Assembly (NCBI GenBank): GCA_902702965.1
Contig: CACRXP010000035.1
Location: forward strand, 905,231-969,230
Reading direction: 5' to 3'
Source: Spirometra erinaceieuropaei
Taxonomy: Eukaryota > Platyhelminthes > Cestoda > Diphyllobothriidea > Diphyllobothriidae
DNA length: 64,000 bases
The position numbers and the translations under genes were made by a program. Positions 36,819-48,703 of the stretch are shown here, piece after piece. The notes under the pieces were generated by a model. The model did no database searches and was not told the origin of the DNA. It worked only from the letters and a program-made list of their open reading frames with translations. Every line of letters starts with the position of its first letter. Within the stretch, counting starts at the first letter, position 1.

Positions 36819-38123
36819 TTGTGATCGGGAGGCGCTTTCACCTACCGACTTATGAGACACGCTCGTCCCGTTGTGTTTTTGGGTTCGATCTAGAACACAG
36901 AAGACAGCCTCACAGCGTCTGGTAGTATACCTGCAGGACATACATGTATGTTTAGTGATAGCTGTATTCATTCCAGGATGGTCTAAATGATCAGTATAGG
37001 CTGTTCGCGAGGGTTCCTTTTCTAAACCATCCTCCGAACGCTGTGTCCCGTCGCTCCGACATGTTCCCCATTCGCTTAGTTTCGATACTCCGTAATTTCA
37101 ATTGTGATACTTCCTGCTTCCTGACGGAGATTTCTGTTAACTTAGAACTTTTCGAACACAAGTCGAGTTTGCTTCACTTTTTGCCTACAACATCACTTAT
37201 TATCATTTTTTGCCCGTTACACGACAAACTCCAGATTTTAGTCGAGTTCCATTCACCAGTTGGTTAGGCTACCCTTACAATATGCATTAGACGTAGTTGA
37301 ATCCCAAGTCTGTTAATTAATTTTGCCTCATATCCGTAGTTTGATTTAATTGAAGTTTGAGTAGGAGGAAGAGCTCATTGGCTCTGATTCTGAAAACTCT
37401 AGAGAACAATCCCGGACCTATCATGTACTGTGGTGCACAGGGTTTTGACCGAGCACCTTCTCCACAGCGTTCACGGGCAGATCCCAACTTCTCTAACGTT
37501 TCGGGTATTCATCAATTCAAGTGTAAAATTCGCCGGAAGTTTATTTCTCACAGTTATTTTCTCGGACAATATTTCATCCTCAAAACATACTGCATCAGTT
37601 GAGAAGACAAGTTTGGAAAGGTACGCGCATTTTCAACAAAGGATCATTACGGTATAATGACACACGGATAAAATAACTGACTTGGGGCAGTGCAGTTGTT
37701 TGGTCGGTTCTCGGCAATTCGCGTGGGCGTAGCAGAAAAGTCTCAAGGGAAGGGATAATTCGATTGGATGGCCATTGCTGCGACCAGCTTAAACCAATCT
37801 TCATACGGACGCATAGAATTACAATAAGAGGAAGCACGGTGAAGTTCAGTTGGCCGAGACAATAGATGTAGAGGACGACAAAGTCCCATTTCAAAAAGCA
37901 GTCTAGCCTATACGGGACTATGCGTGCATCAATGTTAAAACGTCTTGAAATTGACAGTTCTATTAAGATGCAGATCTATAGACGCTCTCTGGTTCATACC
38001 CGTACATGATCTCGTATGATGCTCTCAATAGCGCCATGTGATCGGTATCCCTATTATCACACTCAACTCCCCATCCAAATGGGGTACCTGCTTCCAGGTT
38101 TTTTAGAAGTTGAAATTCTAAAG
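36819..38123. other. No gene recognised
   Basis: Short frames only, no supported splice borders, no repeat family recognised. Confidence 0.5.
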
Positions 38124-38642
38124 CTAGTCCCAAGAAGTCTTAACTGATTGTTCAGCAATAATAAGTGCATCCGCAATTTCTATAGTCATCATAAAAGTTA
38201 AGAAAAGTACGACTTCCATTTTTGTCAGGGCACGGATACATTTACTCCCTGAGCTATCTTTCTCCGAAGTATCTTTTCGTGTATTGAAAAAGGTATGCAA
38301 CGCAAATAGACTTTCTCCTTTTATATATTTAAGAACACTACGTTTTGTTCTCCAAGATACTCCTTTTGCCACAATCCGTGTAGTTCAGACGGCCTTTGAA
38401 ATAGTTCGCGAGGGGAGGGGGCGGATACATATATTCGTGTACGACCTAACTTCCTTCTTTTTTCGGAACATGATTAGACTATAACATTGATCTTCAAATG
38501 CAGAATGCACGAGAGCACCGGTTCTTAATGTTGAATTTATAACCTCGTCAGAAGTAACGCCAGTTCTTTTGACAACGCCTTCTCCGTCTTCAGCAAGGTC
38601 CCCAAATAAACCAGAGGAGGCAATTGACTGGCAAACCACGAG
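38124..38642 (-). pseudogene. Minus-strand coding-like stretch, open except for one TGA
   Basis: On the minus strand a good acceptor (CCCACCGATTTTGCAG, exon starting at 38642 and reading leftward) opens a frame of 85 codons. A TGA at 38385-38387 stops it, and the same frame resumes for 86 codons to a TAG at 38124-38126. The first half contains SSGLFGDLAEDGEGVVKR and TSDEVINSTLRTGALVHS, with coding-like composition. The second half is Lys/Thr-rich and ends with a hydrophobic stretch (VVLFLTFMMTIEIADALI) that could be a membrane segment. I recognise no family. It could be a decayed gene, two exons with an unrecognised intron, or two chance open frames that share a phase. Confidence 0.25.
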
Positions 38643-38821
38643 CTGCAAAATCGGTGGGTTTGGTTTCAGAAGCCTCTGAACAGTATCCAGTCGTCATGAT
38701 TATAGTTGGGACGCTTCTCTACGACTTCGTCAGACAATTTTTGAAATTTGATCCCTAAGGAGGTATCAGTAGAGGTGTTCGTGGTCCAGGATGCGTACTT
38801 AGCAGCAAAGGCGTCTTTATA

Positions 38822-39543
38822 TACAGTAGGTATGCTAACTTATGAAATGTTAACCGAAATTCTGAAATGAGCATTCGACTCGAAAAGATGACATAAGTGG
38901 AATTAGTAATATTAATTACCATGCAGCATAATCCCATGATTTCTCAGTTATTTTGGGACGCCAGCCTTTGAACGAACTTCTTTCGAGCCGCCTCCAAAAC
39001 TACACTCTGCAAAAGGTGGCTACATAAGTAGCACGAATTTTCCTCCGTAATTTTCGATCCCCTTATAAATCCAAATATGTTTCAGAGAAGACGTAGACAC
39101 AACCATTAATTCCTTTGCTCCTTTGGGAGAAAATTACGTCTTCTTCAAATTCTGTGCTTGAAAGAAGGGCAGAATTAGGTTTTAACAAAACTTTCTAATT
39201 CCCGAATAATTTTGGACCCGAATTGCCTTTACACTTTCATGCAAGATTTCCAAACGACAAACTGTTTATTTTCCGTGTACGGAAAATCATACATTTCTAT
39301 ACGCTATTAAAAGGAGACCATATGTGGTTCAAAAAATTTAGCAGTCGATTTGAGCCATATTGTAAACTCTACTAGCAACATTAGTAAAGGCAGAGACACG
39401 GTGCTTCGCGAGCGGACTTTTCAGTCTTAAAATATCTCCTAGTTAAAGACATTTATACAACTCTTCTTAAGTGATCTTTTCGATTCCAAAACGCATTTCA
39501 GAATTTCAGTAATAATTTCACGAGTTAACGCACCCACTTTAAT
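38822..39543. mobile_element. P7: palindromic element with shortened right arm
   Basis: The left end TACAGTAGGTATGCTAACTT is intact, with a complete left arm and loop. The right arm has lost a large internal piece near 39440 but keeps the terminal ~100 bp (...GAGTTAACGCACCCACTTTA). The loop frame on the plus strand (39199-39375) is open and includes LFIFRVRKIIHFYT. Confidence 0.82.
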
Positions 39544-40941
39544 AGTCCTTACCTGAAATTTCTGCTGTGGATTCACGTATTTTACCTTCTACCGATATGA
39601 ATTAACTGCGAATCGAAATATTTGCATAAAATGTTGGATTCCGAGGCGTGAAATCATGTAAAAAACGGACAGCATATGTGCATAGGGAATCCGATCATTG
39701 TTTTTTTCCTTAGCGCTTAATCACACTGTTTTCATCAGACGGTATTTTGGGTCCCCCCCTACCTGCATTCGGAATAATACACCAAGTTGCGGGCGATAAG
39801 CTAGCGATTTGGGCACATTTTATTTTACCTACGTTGTGCGCTACCTGAAATGGCACCGCGTCCGTGTTATTTGCAGCTCCTCTGGACAACAAGCATACAA
39901 CAACCAAGTAAGGCGAAATAAAGAGGAAGTTTCTTTTGACTTCTGTAGTGCGCTCTTTGTAAGGCGGAAATGTGACGCGTCTCTCTGTAGCTTCCGAGGT
40001 GTTGGCTCCGTTTGTAGACCGGTTGCAAAACTCATCCTTACTGTGGTCGGCGTTTATTGAAATCGCTATAATGCCCCAAACGGGAAGGAATATGCCGAGG
40101 ATTTTTACTTTTTCTATAAAGACCCGTGTTCTAGCTGTTATCTGTTCCTATCCAGTCATTGCTGATAATATAAACCCATGGGGTTGTAAAGATCGTGAAA
40201 GGTTTCTTTTGGCATTTAAGCGGATTCTTCTTCAACGACTACCCGCATTTTATTGACTGTTGCCTGTTTTGTCGCATAGATTTCATCATTAAATCAGTCC
40301 TATAAAACGTCTGGAGGTGTGAAGTCAGGCAAATGAGGAGCTTCCTATTAAACCCTTCTATTTAATTCACCTCTTTGGTGAGATCCATCAAAAGTAGAAT
40401 CTCACTTCATGATGATTGTGTGGGTTTGCCCATTTTCTGTGAGCAAATCTCCCTGTGTTAAAAACTTTGTCCGGTTACCATTATTGATTCTTATGGGGTT
40501 AAATTTGATAAGGATGAAACACCAATTAAGTTATCTGCCACTACCCTGATTTTGACAACCACATCCCGGTTAACTCTTGGGCTTCAAGCATGAAACTCGG
40601 GGATTGAGGATAACGCCTACTTAGCTGTGAGACGGACAGAAGTCAAAGTTCGTGGGGAAGTTTGGCGAACAAATCCTGTCCCGACAAGTTTTCACAGACA
40701 AATACATCAAAATCTGCTGTTTATATTGGTCCCGTCAGCTCATATTTTCGTCTTCTGTCAGATGATCGCTCTAGGCTGAGAAATAGACTTCGGGTTTGCG
40801 TCACAACCTCGCCCTACTTTGATCATAACCCACCGCCGGCTCGACAGGGATGGTCCCTGCAGCCCTGTCGCGCAATGTCCGGCTTTTCTTAGCGGGACCG
40901 ACAGGCATCAGCCATAATGGAGTAGAAGTCGAGTAAGCTAC
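39544..40941. other. No gene recognised; one small hairpin
   Basis: A 94-codon open frame (39972-40256, plus) has no known motif. A compact hairpin lies near 40842-40870 (CGACAGGG ... CCCTGTCG). Nothing else was seen. Confidence 0.5.
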
Positions 40942-41937
40942 TACAGTGCGTGACCGATCTCATGAAATGTTAGCCAGAATTCTGGAATGCGTTTCTGATT
41001 AGGAAGGATTACTTAAGTGGGGTTGTTATACTGATTATCATGCGGCATAACCCTATAACATTTCGCATTTGCCAGGACGTCGGCTTTTGAATGCACTTCA
41101 TTTTGACCTCCTGCAGAAATCACACTCGGTAAGAAATGACTACTTAAGTAGCAGGCATTTCTCCCACTGATTTTCGGTGGTCTTATAAATTCAAATATAT
41201 ATTGCGGAAAAAATGCACACAATATGCTGTTTTTTGCTCATTTGGAAGGAAATCACATTATCATCATATTTTATGCCCGAGGAAAGTTTATATTTAGGTT
41301 TTAAAAAAGTTTCCTGATTCCCGAATAATTTTCAACCTGATCAGCCATTGCATCAGCGTTTGGCATTTTCAGTCTACAAGGTGCATGCTTTCTGCCTAAG
41401 GAAAATTATATATTCGTCTATGCCTTTAAGAAGATACCACATAGCGTTCATGAAATTTTGCAATGGATCCGGACTGTGTTGTACATTTTATGAGGAACAC
41501 TAGTAAACGGATATGTGCGGTCTTGCATGCGTGGACATCACACGGTCTTAAAAATCTCATAATTAGAAACTATTTTGAAACCTAAATATACACTTTCTTC
41601 GGGCATAAAATATGAAGATAATGTGATTTCCTTTCAAATCATCAAAAGAAAGCATATTTTTGTGCATGTTTTCGGTAAAATATATTTGAATTTATAAGAC
41701 CCCCGAAAATCAATGGGAAAAATGCATGTTACTTAAGTAGTCACTCCTCACGGAGTGTGGTTTCTGCAAGAGGTAAAAATGAAGTGCGTGCAAAAGCTGA
41801 CATCCTGGCGAGTCCGAAATGTTATAGGGTTATGCCGCATGATAATCAGTATAAAAACCCAACTTAAGTAATCCTTCCTTATCGGAACCGCAGTCCAGAA
41901 TTTTGGCTAACATTTCATGAGAGCGGTCACGCACTGT
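40942..41937. mobile_element. P8: full-length palindromic element, GCGTGACCGATC subfamily
   Basis: This 996-bp copy starts TACAGTGCGTGACCGATCTC and ends ...GAGAGCGGTCACGCACTGT. The arms pair well and carry the perfect palindrome CTACTTAAGTAG at 41140-41151. The loop is strongly diverged from that of the other subfamily, yet its reading frame (41318-41503, plus strand, 62 codons) is still open and aligns without indels over the part I compared. Confidence 0.88.
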
Positions 41938-42521
41938 GGGATTGTTGGCCTATCGGCAGGATCACCATATTTTTTCTTCATCTTCTTCAAGACAGTGACC
42001 GTTAGCGGGCCTGAGCAGTATAACATTAAGGAAAATGAACTGCTAGTTTTAAATCTAGATTCCACACACGGAGAAGTGCTTCAATATAATGCAAAAGCAG
42101 TCATTGGCTTGTTTATTGTATGTTTCCGTGGAAATTTCTGTTATCAGTCGGGTTAACACGTGTGCTTTATTGTTTCTTCGGTTCAACTGAAGTGTCGAAC
42201 ATGACAAGTCCTGTCAACGTGGTTTTACTCTAAGTTCAGTTACTTTTTTCAGGCGGCTTTCAAACGCTAGTCTAGCTTCTCCATACTCAAGTCCAGCCTA
42301 AAGCTTTTGTGAGACTAATTAAATAACTTTTGCCAACGTCTTAGTCCGAATACCTGCTTAGCATTCACGACCCCTGCTTTAACGGTTCCCAAACGATTAA
42401 TCAAATGTTAACTTGGTCAGTTAAAACTACCAGAGAGGGAGAACGGAAGATAGCCTCATTTCTGGCTACATCTTACGCTTTCTGCTCTTATTAGTAAAGC
42501 TATGCTGATCGACTGGTATAG

Positions 42522-42695
42522 AAGATGAAAAGAAAGGGCATTAATGGGTCAGACATTGGATTTCTCGGACGTTTCGAACATTCATTCGAGCCCATTGTCA
42601 GGCAGAAAAAAGGCCTACAGCTTTGTTCAAATTCAAATACCCTTTCGGGGAGAGTGAACTCCAGTCGTGCTATTGATTTTCTTTTGCTGTGCCTG
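42522..42695 (+). CDS. Candidate exon, 58 codons, unrecognised
   Basis: An open frame lies between GGTATAG (acceptor ending 42521) and GCCTG followed by GTAAGTAGT, an excellent donor at 42696. It enters and leaves in phase 0. The translation begins KMKRKGINGSDIGFLGRF and ends with a hydrophobic run near DFLLLCL. The acceptor is the weak point: the pyrimidine-rich tract (CTTTCTGCTCTTATTAG, ending 42494) would be followed at once by an in-frame stop, so the less typical AG at 42521 must be used. No domain was recognised, and the phases do not join directly to 33608 or 63158. A chance open frame next to a chance donor remains possible. Confidence 0.3.
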
Positions 42696-43823
42696 GTAAG
42701 TAGTGACGGATCGATATGCCTATTGACTGGACTATCATTTTAGTGCCACACGGCATTTGGCGCGAAATCCGATTGGCCCAGGAAGGACATTCTATAGAAA
42801 GCGAATTTTGTGCACTGGAGAGGATGAGTGAACATCCACCGAGACAGTTTGTCTTTTCGCCTTACAGCGATTTTGCGCTCGTGCATCTTCGTCTAGACCT
42901 AAGTGCTGATTTCATCAGCAGACTTGGCCTTATCACATTTATACTGAGTGCGGTAAATAAAGCCAGATTATTTGACTGAATGGCAGCGGGTCGCTTACTA
43001 CTTGTGTCTGCGGAAATGTAAATTACCAGTCGAAGGAAAACAGGGCAACTGCGCACTCGCCCCTGCCGAACCTTCCACAACCAACCAGCGCGGAAGGAGT
43101 GTTTACAATTCAAGGCTAGTTCGCGATGTGAGCGGCGCCGAAGTTAGTCAGGCTGAGGCCAATGAGTAGGTGAGAAGCCTAAACCAGGAAGGCATGCTCG
43201 AAGTCAGCCGAGGCCTAATCAGTCAAATAGAAATTTGAACAAACAGCTAGTCTGCTTCAGAATGATGTCCCTTGCAACGCAGAAGACGCTCTCAAAAGCA
43301 GAAGCACTGTGTAGGCTAAGGAACGATTTACACTTTATTGTATTGCCGACAAGAAAGCATACAGTAGCAAAGTCACCATAGTTCTCGATGGCCAAATCTC
43401 ATGGGTACTATGTGGAGTTAGCCGGGCAAAGATACTGACAAATTGGAAAAAAACTTCAAAAGACAAAAGCACTAACGAAGATGGACAGGCAAAAGATGAA
43501 ACTCAGCGATGCCTAGGGGAATGGATATACTAGTCCACCGGAGGTTCATAAGCCAAGAATACCATCGCGACCAATTGTTTCCCCGGAGAAACTTGAGCCT
43601 TTAATCTGGCATGTGTTTGTTGCAGCCCCTGAAGTTTTCTACTCAAGACTCTGGAAGATCGGTGCAATAAACCCGACAATTCATGCAAGGGCTGTATGAT
43701 TTTCGATTTGCAACTGACGAGAAATCGGTGTCTATCGACGTGACGGAACTTTCCACACCGAAAGCGGGACGCAATGCATGCTGAAAATGAAACGCTTGGG
43801 TGGTGATGGTGGTGGTGGTGATG

Positions 43824-43875
<52 letters not shown>

Positions 43876-44685
43876 CAGTAGTGTACCTTGTATATCACGA
43901 GATCGAACCAAGAGCCCTCACCATGGGGTCGATTTCTCCACAGAGTCTTCACACAACGATTATCCTGAGAATTGGGTATTTTGTTCTTTCATATCCTCCA
44001 TTCTGAAATGACTGCAAAAGGTGCTATTGTCCAGCTTCTGGACGTTCAGGGTCCGCTTTTATTTGTTGCTACAAAAGTGTTATCAGCTTAACGACGGCAG
44101 AAGTCAGGCTGGTAGTGGCTGTAGGCTATCCTTTAAAGCCCTTTTGAAATTAATGCAACTAGACTTGAAAATGTGACCCCATCAGAGTTCCGCTGATCTG
44201 CTCGTACGTTGAGCTATTCGAAGTGAAGCATGCACGCCAAAAAGCATCTCATTCAAGAATGCTGAGAATATGCAGATCCATGCTCTGGAGGAAGGAGTAC
44301 TGTCTCAGGAGCGCAGTGGGCAGTATATAGAGTGTGAGGATCGTGAAGGGGGTGTGAGAAGAGGGCAAAACACGAGGATGGGAAATTTGTGAAGTTGCGT
44401 CACGTTTAAACAACTTTTGTTCAGCTCATCAGAGAAAACGATGTATCGCTACAGGTGTTCAGGCCTTTAGTCCAGCTCCTCTTCAATTAAGTCACGTGGA
44501 TGTAGTTGACGACGCCCTATCAAACGATACCATGTTCTAATCGAGCTGACCATTTTGCCTACAGGGATCACCAGGGCAGTTGAGAGCCTGAATTAACTGG
44601 GGTTCCTCTGCCATCGTCATGGACGGAGTGTAGGTAGGGCTGCATCTCATGGTAACTACTGGCCGAAGAATAACTTCAGGCTCAT
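42696..44685. other. No gene recognised, apart from the microsatellite
   Basis: An 87-codon frame at 42716-42979 (plus) directly follows the candidate exon but lies past its donor and has no good borders. The 140-codon minus frame at 43530-43952 runs through the TAG tract and is an artefact. Confidence 0.5.
43798..43883. repeat. Trinucleotide microsatellite (GGT/GAT then TAG)n
   Basis: GGT/GAT units (43798-43824) pass into about 18 uninterrupted AGT units and one AGC variant. It produces artificial Ser, Val and Tyr runs in the three readings, none of which is a gene. Confidence 0.95.
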
Positions 44686-44830
44686 GAATAACCGTGGCTC
44701 AGTGTCTATAGGCTTTGGACTTCTAATCTGCAGGTGGCAGGATTGAGCCCCAAGTGTTCCACATTGCCGGGTTGGGTGTGACCGGCTGACGACGACTAAT
44801 AGGCCAGAAATTGCCATTCTGAATATTGAT
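44686..44830 (+). mobile_element. S3: tRNA-Arg-like SINE
   Basis: The plus strand has CCGTGGCTCAGTGTCTATAG (A box), GGACTTCTAATC with an Arg TCT-type anticodon loop, GGATTGAGCCCC (B box) and a tail containing GACCGGCTGACGACGAC and GGCCAGAAATTGCCATTC. Confidence 0.65.
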
Positions 44831-45147
44831 ATACATATAAATGTTGGCTGATTCAGCATATTCGCAATGCGAAAACCAGCTAAAAGCCCAGACGGGTTTT
44901 CACGTGTGTAATGCCATAGCACAAAGGCGACAAAACAGACGTCTGGATGTTTAAGTAATGCCCGCACTGGGAGTACCGTAGACTATTTGGTACCTGTATA
45001 AAAATGACTGTTATGATGTACGCCTTCCTAGACTGGATCAAAACAGGCTGCGATTCACTCAGTGAATGTCGGATTTTCTTAATTCAATTATTTTTCGACT
45101 GTTTTACTTTCGGCCCTGACAGGTACTTCCGCACCATAGACGGCACA

Positions 45148-46145
45148 TACAGTAGGTGGACTAACTCATGAAATGTCAACTGAAATTCCGAATTGCGTTT
45201 TCCTTTCGAAAAGATTAATTAAGTAGGGTTGTAAAACTAGTCAGCCTGCAACATAATTCTGTAATAATACACTTACCTAAGGATGTCGGCTTTCGAAAGA
45301 AATTCTTTTCGGCTTCATGCAAAAACTATACACTGTAACAAATGACCATCTAAGTAGCATTCACTTTTCTCATTGATTTTCGATGCCTCTAAAAATCCAA
45401 TTATATTTCATGGGAAACATGCCTAAAAACATTCATTCTTTTGCACATTCGGTGGGAAATTACGTCGTCTTCCAATTTAATATTTGAAGGAAGGACAGAA
45501 TTCAGTTTTAAAAAAGTTTCTAATTATGTGATATTTTAATACCGTGAAGGGCCGTTCAAAAACGTCATGTCTCTTCATTTACCAATGTGACCTGTAAAGT
45601 TAACAATATTGATCAAATCCAATGCTCAATTTTATGAACCCCAAAGGGTCTCCTCTTAATGCCGTAGAGAAATGTGCGGTTTTCCGTACGCGGAAAATAC
45701 GTGGCTTGTAATTTACGAACCCTGAATGCAAGTGTGACGGCAGAACGGGTTCGAAATTACTCGGGAACTGGAAAAGTTTTTGAAAACCGAATTATACCCA
45801 TCTTTCGAGTGTAAAATTGGAAGAAGACGTAATTTCCTACCGAATTTGCGAAATAATGAATGTTTTTATGCATGTTTCCCATGAAACACAACTGGACTTT
45901 TAGAGACATCGAAAATCAATGACAAAAGTGCATGCTGCTTCAATAGTCATTTGTTACATTGTATAGTTTTTGCATGAAGCCGGAAAGAAGTTCCTTCGAA
46001 AGCCGGCATCCTTAGGTAAGTGTATTACTACAGAATTATGTTGCAGGCTGACTAAGTTTTACAACCCTACTTAATTGATCTTTTGGAAAGGAAAACGTAT
46101 TTCAGAATTTCAGTTGACATATCCTGAGTTAGCCTACCTACTCTA
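45148..46145. mobile_element. P9: full-length palindromic element
   Basis: This 998-bp copy starts TACAGTAGGTGGACTAACTC and ends ...GTTAGCCTACCTACTCTA. The loop is in the P1 orientation and its minus-strand frame (45600-45767) is open for 56 codons, with IFRVRKTAHFSTALRGDP. The loop includes the near-perfect palindrome TTTTCCGTACGCGGAAAA at 45680-45697. Confidence 0.88.
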
Positions 46146-48567
46146 GATAGCCGTTCGCGATACTAGGCATAACAACGTGGAAACTGACCCCACCATGCCC
46201 ATTGCTACTGATGCCCATGCACTAGCACTACGACGTTTTTTCACTTACGTTAACCGCACAATCTTGACAACTCATATGGCGGATCGCTGCGGACGTGCCC
46301 ATAGACGGTAGTCAATTCCTGGAGTGCATGAACCGCCGACACCCAAGTTGATTGACTCTATGACATTTACAGAGCATCAGGTACTAAGGTGATTCGGAAC
46401 TCAAATCGCTGCGCCCAACGATCGAAACTCACGCGCCGCAGAACAGCAGTTAACACGGCGTACGCAGTTCATGAAGATCTTTGCTCCCTGTTCTGCTTAG
46501 GGTCCAAGTCATTCAAGACTCGCTAGTTAGGAAGGACTGGTGGACGTAAATACGGCAGCTTAAACTGAAGGGTCGGTTAGTTGGTCTGTGTTTGTCATCT
46601 GCCCTGCATCGTAACTGACGATGTGAGGGATTGCAACGGGCGTCTCGAGAAATTTAGCCTCCAGGGGGAAGCAAAGCGGTTTTTACGCTTTCTGCGTACC
46701 GATCACGTTTCATCTAAGTTAATTATCTCGAGAAATCAGTAGAATTTTGATGGGGACGTGGGAGCAATGGGAGTTGCTTTCTGCGTTGTTATGTGCCCAT
46801 GAGATGTGCTTGCCTTGGGCAAATGAAAATGTATAGTTGAAATCGTCACCCGAAACGTCAAATTACAGATAAACCTCTCCTGGTGAACGTTCCCACTTCT
46901 TCTGGGATGCGAATTTGTTGGGTAGAAGCCCTGTAGTGCACTGTGCATGAGGTAACCGAGTCGGCCTTGTTTTAGTATCGCGATTCTGTCTGCTTATCTT
47001 TTATTTACTTCGTAAAAACATCAACGTCAATCTGTCAGTGCCTTCGTTCTAACTCAAAAGTGCTGCCTAATTACATTTGGGACTATCGTATTTTACTAAA
47101 GCGCTTTTGGGAAACCCCTAGGCCAATTAAGCGTTATTGCTGCATTTCTGATAAACGATTCGTGTCTTCACGGTTGGCCGGTGCAAAGTGGCTTGAATAA
47201 TGCATTTTTGTCTCATGTTTTGTTGATTACAATCGCACTGAGTAAACAGTTCCATTTTGAGCTCCAGTAGACTTGCAGGGTGCAAGACGAGGTTAACCCA
47301 ACTCTACTTTCTCGGATATGAGGGGTTAAATCGTGTTATCTTCTGGATGTAAACTTTTGGGCTGGACTGGACAAGTGAGCGTTAAAGTGGCACAGTTGTA
47401 GATTCTTCGTAAAGCCGCAACCTAAAGGCAAGGATAATGTTTGTCGTCCTAGGATAAAGTAGAGAAAACCCAAATTAGACGTTCTTTTATGACGGTTTTC
47501 TCAAAAATTAAAGTAACTACCATTACAGACACATAAAATTCATTATCTTCCCCAGATAACCCAGATTACGCACAATTGTCTGTATGACTTCACTGATGAC
47601 TACCCCTCTAGGCCAAAGAAGTACTTATGCAATTGACGAACTTCACAACGGGTCGGCACACCGTTTGAACTGGCCGGTCGCGTTTCCTAGCACGTCAACG
47701 AGAGGAACGCCTTCATGCTGAACAACCCAGTTTGTGAAGGAAACAAAATGTTTTCCATATATACAGCTGACTGTACTAAAGGGTCGGACGAAGTAGCTGC
47801 TCCCCAGTCAGAAAGGGCCAATAAAATGCCCTTGGCTTTGGCTGTAGTATGCATTGATTACTGATTTGCCATCGCCGCGTAACGCCCTATAAGATTGCAG
47901 CACTGTGGTTCCGATGCTGCGCTGAGTACCTGCAAACAAGCTAGTTGGATTAACGTCAGTCCTACGCGGCTCTGATTAGTCTCGCTTGTAGTCTAACTTC
48001 TTAGGTTTTAACCGTAGTGAGAGTGACGAGACCTGGGTTAGAAGTAAGATTTGGCGTTATCCCCAAGTAGACCAGAAATGGCCCTCGCTTTTCCTTCTCT
48101 TCGTCCGTATTACTCCCCAAGTGGGTGGAAACCCAAAATTTTTCTTTATGCTTATTGGATCGCTTCCGATTTGCAGTCTACCACAACTGGGATTTAGAAC
48201 AGCAAGTAAATCTGCAATGTTATGCTTTCCCCTGTTTTCAGACCTGCTTAGCTAAGCCTATTTGTTGTTTTTTCCTTAGCAAACATCAATCCAAAGCGTC
48301 TGAGATGAGAAAGTGAGAGCATAACGTATTTTTTATGTATTTGAGAAATAGTATGGGGTCAACTTGCTGACCTGTAGCCAAGAATCCACCTCGCAACTAT
48401 ATTTCGGCTCCAGGGGGGTTGACTAAAGTGCGCTTATTTACTTCTTAAGCGTTTTTGTGAGCAAAAGGATATGCAGTAGGGAGATGCGCGGACGGCCTCC
48501 GGATGCATTTATTGGCTCAGTAAGCTTGTTTATGCTTTTTTCTGAGTTGGCGCTTTTAGCTGTACAG
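46146..48567. other. No gene recognised
   Basis: Unremarkable sequence. A weak SINE-like tail around 48000-48115 (GTAGACCAGAAATGGCCCTC) may be an old S copy. Confidence 0.5.
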
Positions 48568-48703
48568 GCTGTGTTTGTACGCCTTCCTGGGCAGAGCAAC
48601 ACGACAACTAATAAGAATGCCCTCGACACTGTGCTCTGTTCGCTCACACGGTCGGTCGTTTACGCGGAGGCACTTCAGGCGAAAGACGCGCAAACGGTGG
48701 AAG
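48568..48703 (+). CDS. Candidate exon, 45 codons, unrecognised
   Basis: The acceptor follows a T-rich tract (TATGCTTTTTTCTGAG, then TTAGCTGTACAG, AG at 48566-48567). The donor is GGAAG followed by GTAAAAG. The translation begins AVFVRLPGQSNTTTNKN and continues with a helix-like segment ending AEALQAKDAQTVE, which has coding-like composition. It enters in phase 0 and leaves in phase 1, the phase needed to join the exon at 63158. The frame is also open upstream to a GTG at 48457, so the left border is uncertain. No family was recognised. Confidence 0.33.

Noticed and set aside
43530..43952. 140-codon minus-strand open frame with long Tyr and His runs
   Set aside because: It is created by the TAG/GGT trinucleotide tract; all three readings are open over it.
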